DNA of 64,000 nucleotides. It comes from Wenzhouxiangellaceae bacterium. GTDB lineage: Bacteria; Pseudomonadota; Gammaproteobacteria; Xanthomonadales; Wenzhouxiangellaceae. Each line of letters begins with the position of its first letter. Position 1 is the stretch's first letter. The notes below the pieces were generated by a model. That model was not told the DNA's origin. It ran no database searches and saw nothing but the letters and a program-made list of their open reading frames with translations. Position numbers and translations under genes: made by a program. This document shows positions 61,601-64,000 of this stretch, one piece after another. Where the stretch lies: contig JANQPN010000080.1 of NCBI GenBank assembly GCA_028289455.1, positions 62,001-126,000 of the forward strand, read 5' to 3'.

Positions 61601-63387
61601 GGTATGACAATCGGCAGCGGACGGTGAGTTATACCGATCCGTTGAGTCGGACGGCCAGCTGTACCTATGCGTCGAATGAACGCAGTGTCAGCTGTACGGA
61701 TCGCGGTGGGCGGGTAACCGATTACACCCTGGATGATTTGGAACGGCTGAGTCAGATCGATTACCTGGCTGATAGCAGCATCGTTACGCTGAGTTATGAT
61801 CTGGCGGATAGGCTGACCGGTATCGATGACACCCTCAGCGGCACCCTGGATTATGTGTATAGCGATCTGGACCAGCTGCTGCAGGAAATCACGCCGTCAG
61901 ACAACATCAGCTATCAATATGACGCCCGGTTGAACCTCAGCCACATCATCCCGTCAGGCCTGACCACTACTCAATATGGATACGACAGCCGCGACCGGCT
62001 GACCCAGATTACCCAGGGCGCAGAAAGTGTGAGCATGGGGTATGACGCTTACGATAGAAGAACCAGCGTCACCTTACCCAATGGCGTCAGCACGCATGCC
62101 ACCTTTAACGATCTGGATCAGCTGACGGAGTTGAGTTATCAGCAATCCGGGCAGGTCATCGGCAATCTGACCTATACCTATGACGATGTGGGTCAGATTA
62201 TTGCTCGTGGTGGCAGCTGGGACAGCACCGCACAGGCCACACTGACCACCATAGACGGCGTTGCCGATGCGCATAACCAGCTACAGTCATTCGATGGCCT
62301 GCTGTATACCTATGATGTTCACGGCAATCTGATTGATGACGGGGTATACACCTATACCTATGACAGCCGTGACCGGTTGATTCAGATGAATGGCCCGGGT
62401 GGTCTGGTATCCACGTTTACGTATGATGCAGCCAACAGGCGCATCAGCAAAACCATTAACGGGCAGACCACTGACTACCGTTATGATGGACTGAATCCGA
62501 TTGCGGAGCTTACCAGCACAGATACTTTTGAAGTATTACCCGGGCCTGGTATTGACGAGCGGTATGGCCGGGATGAAAGCACGGGAAGAAGCTACTTCCT
62601 GACTGATCATCAGGGCAGCACGATAGCGCTGACCGGTGCGGCTGGGCAGGTGCAGGGGCGGTATCACTATGAAGCCTATGGTGAGACACAGTTTGAAGCG
62701 ATTGAGGCCGGGTTCAGCAGTTCCAACCCCTATCAGTACACCGGTAGAGAGAATGATGAGAATGGGTTGTATCATTACCGGGCGCGGTATTACAGCCCAA
62801 CCAGTAAGCGGTTTACGCAGCAGGATCCGTTGGGGATGGTTGATGGGCCGAACCAGTATGCTTATGTGGTGGGGAATCCGGTTAGCTATACGGATCCGAC
62901 AGGTGAAGTAGTTAATGTGGTTACAACTGGTGGAGCTATAGTATTTGGGGTTGCTGATATCGCGATACAATTATTCCGGAATGGTGGGAATTTTAATTGT
63001 ATCGACTGGAAAGAGTTCGGGTATTCTATTGCTTTGGGATTTGCTGGAGGTGCGGCCACAAAGATTTTGTTGAAACCAGCAAACTGGCTCCTATCTAAAC
63101 TAAGGAATCTAAGGAACGCTTCAAAAACAAATCCAAAATGGCCTAAAACCCCACAAGAAATGGATGACTTTCTTGGCATTCCTGGTAAAAGAGTTCCAGA
63201 TGGGCCAACAACACCAGGAAGAAATAAAGTCGTATGGAAACCTAATCAAAACACTAAGATTACTTATGAAAAACACCCTTATCATAAAGACGCACCCGAC
63301 TGGCACCGCAATGAACATTGGCACTTAGACACGCCTGGGAGACGGCATAAAAGATATCTACCTGGTGAGCAGCACCCTGGTTATTAA
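58606..63387 (+). CDS. RHS/YD-repeat protein with polymorphic-toxin-like C-terminal tip
   Basis: 1593 residues, ATG two bases after the TIG gene stop. Signal peptide about 1-34. A carboxypeptidase-regulatory-like domain near 245-300 (GQIFKLNDQPLAGVQVSMAG) and a DUF6531-like segment (DGDPVDLATGLFLHETQGPQ) precede many YD repeats (about 600-1340). The RHS core reads YFLTDHQGSTIAL, YQYTGRENDENGLYHYRARYY and NQYAYVVGNPVSYTDPTG (to about 1434). The remaining 160 residues differ in composition: two hydrophobic stretches, then a basic, His-rich end (YHKDAPDWHRNEHWHLDTPG). RHS cores process or shield such tips. Being Sec-exported rather than VgrG-linked, it would use a route other than type VI secretion. 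Confidence 0.88.
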   Translation: MNRSVKTMSKTVFTALFATLLTLWLMQAQAVWSATGTAADQWQFDAQQLLKLEMDTPPGAQQPVETTVDAMLMLRFAAMPDGLGADDIALLGPHGTTAIKVFVSAAQQRVFIDPRQELLPGANYTVVVKASQDQGDLHTYTAAFATAAIEVDQLDRRLVWAEQSGSQAHNIDVADPEQMAEHFRFPELTEQDDEFWMPNSGHLGNNWRTGRPLPEAIAADINLALSANSIKTLGREQNLNPEAPAESFVSGQIFKLNDQPLAGVQVSMAGQITITDAQGRYRLNDIPAGYHQLLVDGSHAGEGNDQFAESIVGVEVYSNQQTPVKPMYLPKLRQQDWIDIPSPLQADLIVQSELMPGFEIHLPAGTVLRGRDGEVVRRIASVPMPLDRVPVEYPVDTPLHMTLQPAGMSVENIGTDVQGSMQFVYPNYAGAAPGTRSGFLNYDPEEKGWYIYGYGQVSDDGLQVVPDEETVVYRATGFGIIFGSAPPAETTPNECAAPARDGDPVDLATGLFLHETQGPQLADVMPIDLRTKYRPNDDINRGFGKGTMHSYGAYLYYDGQDNHDFWHHLQLVLPDCSVLTFDATSPDTGFVTTAWTGAHTSSPTPFYGATLEHNGGLQLTLRDGRIWQFSLAGGHLLSMTDRFGRTTELTYANGGRLSRITSPSGRFIDVFHEAFSNRIIQLTDISGRSWHYSYNVAGYLSQVTYPDNSTETFDYDANNRMYQVHNRLGQRMVLNSYDIDGRISAQTLADGAQYAFSYVTDANDNVTSTDVTRPNGTIRRVTFENQGYPLSDTDALGTSLQRTLTYERDSNGFVDAITDPLGRRTELAYDSDMRLTSLTVLAGTAQARTSSISYNTDHDMVSRTDSNGDSVSYVYDHLRRVTRVSDSHGRHVDLTYNGNHQLDSITDHLGRSTLLDYQLFDLFSVTNVDDDTWYYLTDNVGRVIEQIDPLNQRTRYTYDVNDDITQVRDPRNQLTQLSYDALGYVLSVTDPLNGTTVWGYDNRQRTVSYTDPLSRTASCTYASNERSVSCTDRGGRVTDYTLDDLERLSQIDYLADSSIVTLSYDLADRLTGIDDTLSGTLDYVYSDLDQLLQEITPSDNISYQYDARLNLSHIIPSGLTTTQYGYDSRDRLTQITQGAESVSMGYDAYDRRTSVTLPNGVSTHATFNDLDQLTELSYQQSGQVIGNLTYTYDDVGQIIARGGSWDSTAQATLTTIDGVADAHNQLQSFDGLLYTYDVHGNLIDDGVYTYTYDSRDRLIQMNGPGGLVSTFTYDAANRRISKTINGQTTDYRYDGLNPIAELTSTDTFEVLPGPGIDERYGRDESTGRSYFLTDHQGSTIALTGAAGQVQGRYHYEAYGETQFEAIEAGFSSSNPYQYTGRENDENGLYHYRARYYSPTSKRFTQQDPLGMVDGPNQYAYVVGNPVSYTDPTGEVVNVVTTGGAIVFGVADIAIQLFRNGGNFNCIDWKEFGYSIALGFAGGAATKILLKPANWLLSKLRNLRNASKTNPKWPKTPQEMDDFLGIPGKRVPDGPTTPGRNKVVWKPNQNTKITYEKHPYHKDAPDWHRNEHWHLDTPGRRHKRYLPGEQHPGY
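62908..63387 (+). other. Variable C-terminal tip of the RHS protein, putative toxin domain
   Basis: Immediately after the conserved PxxxDPxG boundary the DNA becomes much AT-richer and loses the repeat pattern. The last 85 residues include KITYEKHPYHKD, DWHRNEHWHLDTPG and RRHKRYLPGEQHPGY, with seven histidines in a short span. This looks like a metal-dependent or acid-base nuclease domain. I cannot name the family with confidence. Confidence 0.6.
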
Positions 63388-63402
63388 CAAGGAGAGCCTA
63401 AA

Positions 63403-63600
63403 ATGAAAATAACTGATATCGATACTATTAATTTTATTGATCAGGCTGAAAATCGAAATGCTTGTGCAATCGTCCGCCTATCCAAAAAAGGAACCTTAAT
63501 CTGTTTCTCATTAGAAGATGATGGAGATGTTGAAGTTATGCTATCAACCGAAGATGCAAAAAAGCTCCATGAGGCAATTGGTAAAACATTAAGCATTTAA
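63403..63600 (+). CDS. Small protein, probable immunity to the RHS tip
   Basis: 65 residues, ATG with AAGGAG eight bases upstream. Acidic, no signal peptide, starting MKITDIDTINFIDQAENRNA and containing LICFSLEDDGDVEVMLST with a C-terminal helix. It begins 15 bases after the RHS stop. The position and charge (opposite to the basic tip) are those of an immunity protein. The family is not known to me. It is also AT-rich, like the tip, as expected if both travelled together. Confidence 0.7.
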   Translation: MKITDIDTINFIDQAENRNACAIVRLSKKGTLICFSLEDDGDVEVMLSTEDAKKLHEAIGKTLSI

Positions 63601-63610
63601 TTTAATGGAG

Positions 63611-63629
63611 GAAGTGGAGCACCCACTTC
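63611..63629 (+). other. Hairpin after the putative immunity gene
   Basis: A perfect 7-bp stem (GAAGTGG/CCACTTC) with a five-base loop, followed by TTTAGTTCTGTTTT. It may be a weak terminator or attenuator that separates the immunity gene from the next frame. Confidence 0.35.
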
Positions 63630-63686
63630 TTTAGTTCTGTTTTGAGAGAAGAAGTGTTAGACAGCTTAGATACAGAGATAAGTAGT

Positions 63687-64000
63687 ATGGCAATTTGGCA
63701 ATTTTGCTTTTATTTGGTCCCTGAACAGAGCTTGGCAAAAATGTATGGTGAAGTACCAAATGAGATACCTGAATATAGAACCATAGGTGAAAACCATGTG
63801 GTTGATGAATCATTTGAATTCCCAGACTTTTGGAAGGACGTAGATGGCCTTGATGATATCAAGGCCAAGGTTAGCAAGAGAATGCCAAAATTAAACTCTT
63901 GGAGCTGCGAAGCCGAAATGTACGGCTATGATGGCGGGACAAAAATAGAGATTTGGAATGATGAAGTAATTTGCTTTATCGATGCACGTAACAATGACAT
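63687..64000 (+). CDS. Partial hypothetical protein, cut by the window edge
   Basis: An open frame with an ATG at 63687 runs off the right edge (104 complete codons). It begins MAIWQFCFYLVPEQSLAKMY and continues with GENHVVDESFEFPDFWKDVD and NSWSCEAEMYGYDGGTKIEI. It is acidic, cytoplasmic and has no family I recognise. It resembles the orphan immunity genes that follow RHS loci. TTG (63642) and GTG (63654) are in frame upstream; the ATG has only a weak GAGA upstream. Confidence 0.6.
   Translation, partial: MAIWQFCFYLVPEQSLAKMYGEVPNEIPEYRTIGENHVVDESFEFPDFWKDVDGLDDIKAKVSKRMPKLNSWSCEAEMYGYDGGTKIEIWNDEVICFIDARNND

Noticed and set aside
1..64000. tRNA genes, CRISPR arrays, transposases and integrases
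   Set aside because: I looked for cloverleaf-like segments, regularly spaced repeats and transposase or integrase motifs and found none that I could support by eye.

Overview
The window is chromosomal DNA of moderate GC content from a Gram-negative bacterium, most likely a free-living (possibly marine) gammaproteobacterium. The evidence is a fis-purH-purD arrangement, tyrS, plsB, uvrD, ttcA, pyrE, pyrF and xthA of proteobacterial type, a BtuB-type TonB receptor under a cobalamin riboswitch, and peptidoglycan-recycling genes (anmK, ampG). I cannot place it more closely without database searches. I saw no tRNA, rRNA, CRISPR array or intact insertion sequence.

Layout. 1-4.5 kb: the start of a truncated membrane protein, a DUF885-like exported protein that lacks the usual zinc motif, a YHS-domain protein with a TAXI-type binding protein, and a cupin. 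4.6-15.9 kb: one long minus-strand operon, read from 15.9 kb downward: TPR/beta-barrel outer-membrane protein, FecR-domain protein, a 1857-residue DUF11/Ig/beta-propeller surface protein, a CHASE2 class III adenylate cyclase, and an HD protein resembling cyclic-nucleotide phosphodiesterases. A near-consensus promoter sits directly on the first start codon. 16.2-21.2 kb: a DUF1643 gene, then a promoter, a B12 riboswitch and four tightly packed genes (btuB, DUF6580-like membrane protein, Dph6-like ATP pyrophosphatase, BtuF-like protein). 21.2-22.0 kb: an SRPBCC/ArsR pair under a promoter covered by a perfect 18-bp inverted repeat.

22.2-29.1 kb looks AT-richer and accessory. It holds an ECF sigma factor, a transmembrane Ser/Thr kinase with a long repeat tail, and three paralogous exported proteins of no family I recognise, one on one side of the kinase and two on the other. 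29.3-53.9 kb is mostly housekeeping: tyrS; M23 peptidase and anmK; M14 carboxypeptidase; ampG and xthA; pyrE and a DUF4124 protein; fis, purH, purD, uvrD, an alpha/beta hydrolase and pyrF ending at a strong terminator; an S9 peptidase; plsB; a YdcH-like protein; ttcA and a TRAP-type binding protein.

54.4-64 kb: a di-haem cytochrome c peroxidase, a 1033-residue TIG-domain protein and a 1593-residue RHS/YD-repeat protein lie nearly end to end. The RHS protein ends in a variable, AT-rich, histidine-rich tip followed by a small probable immunity gene and a further truncated gene, the arrangement of a polymorphic toxin locus.

The best candidates for undescribed biology are the sigma/kinase/triple-paralogue island, the cyclase-phosphodiesterase-FecR-barrel operon, the riboswitch-led B12 operon without a visible ABC permease, and the peroxidase-TIG-RHS locus.
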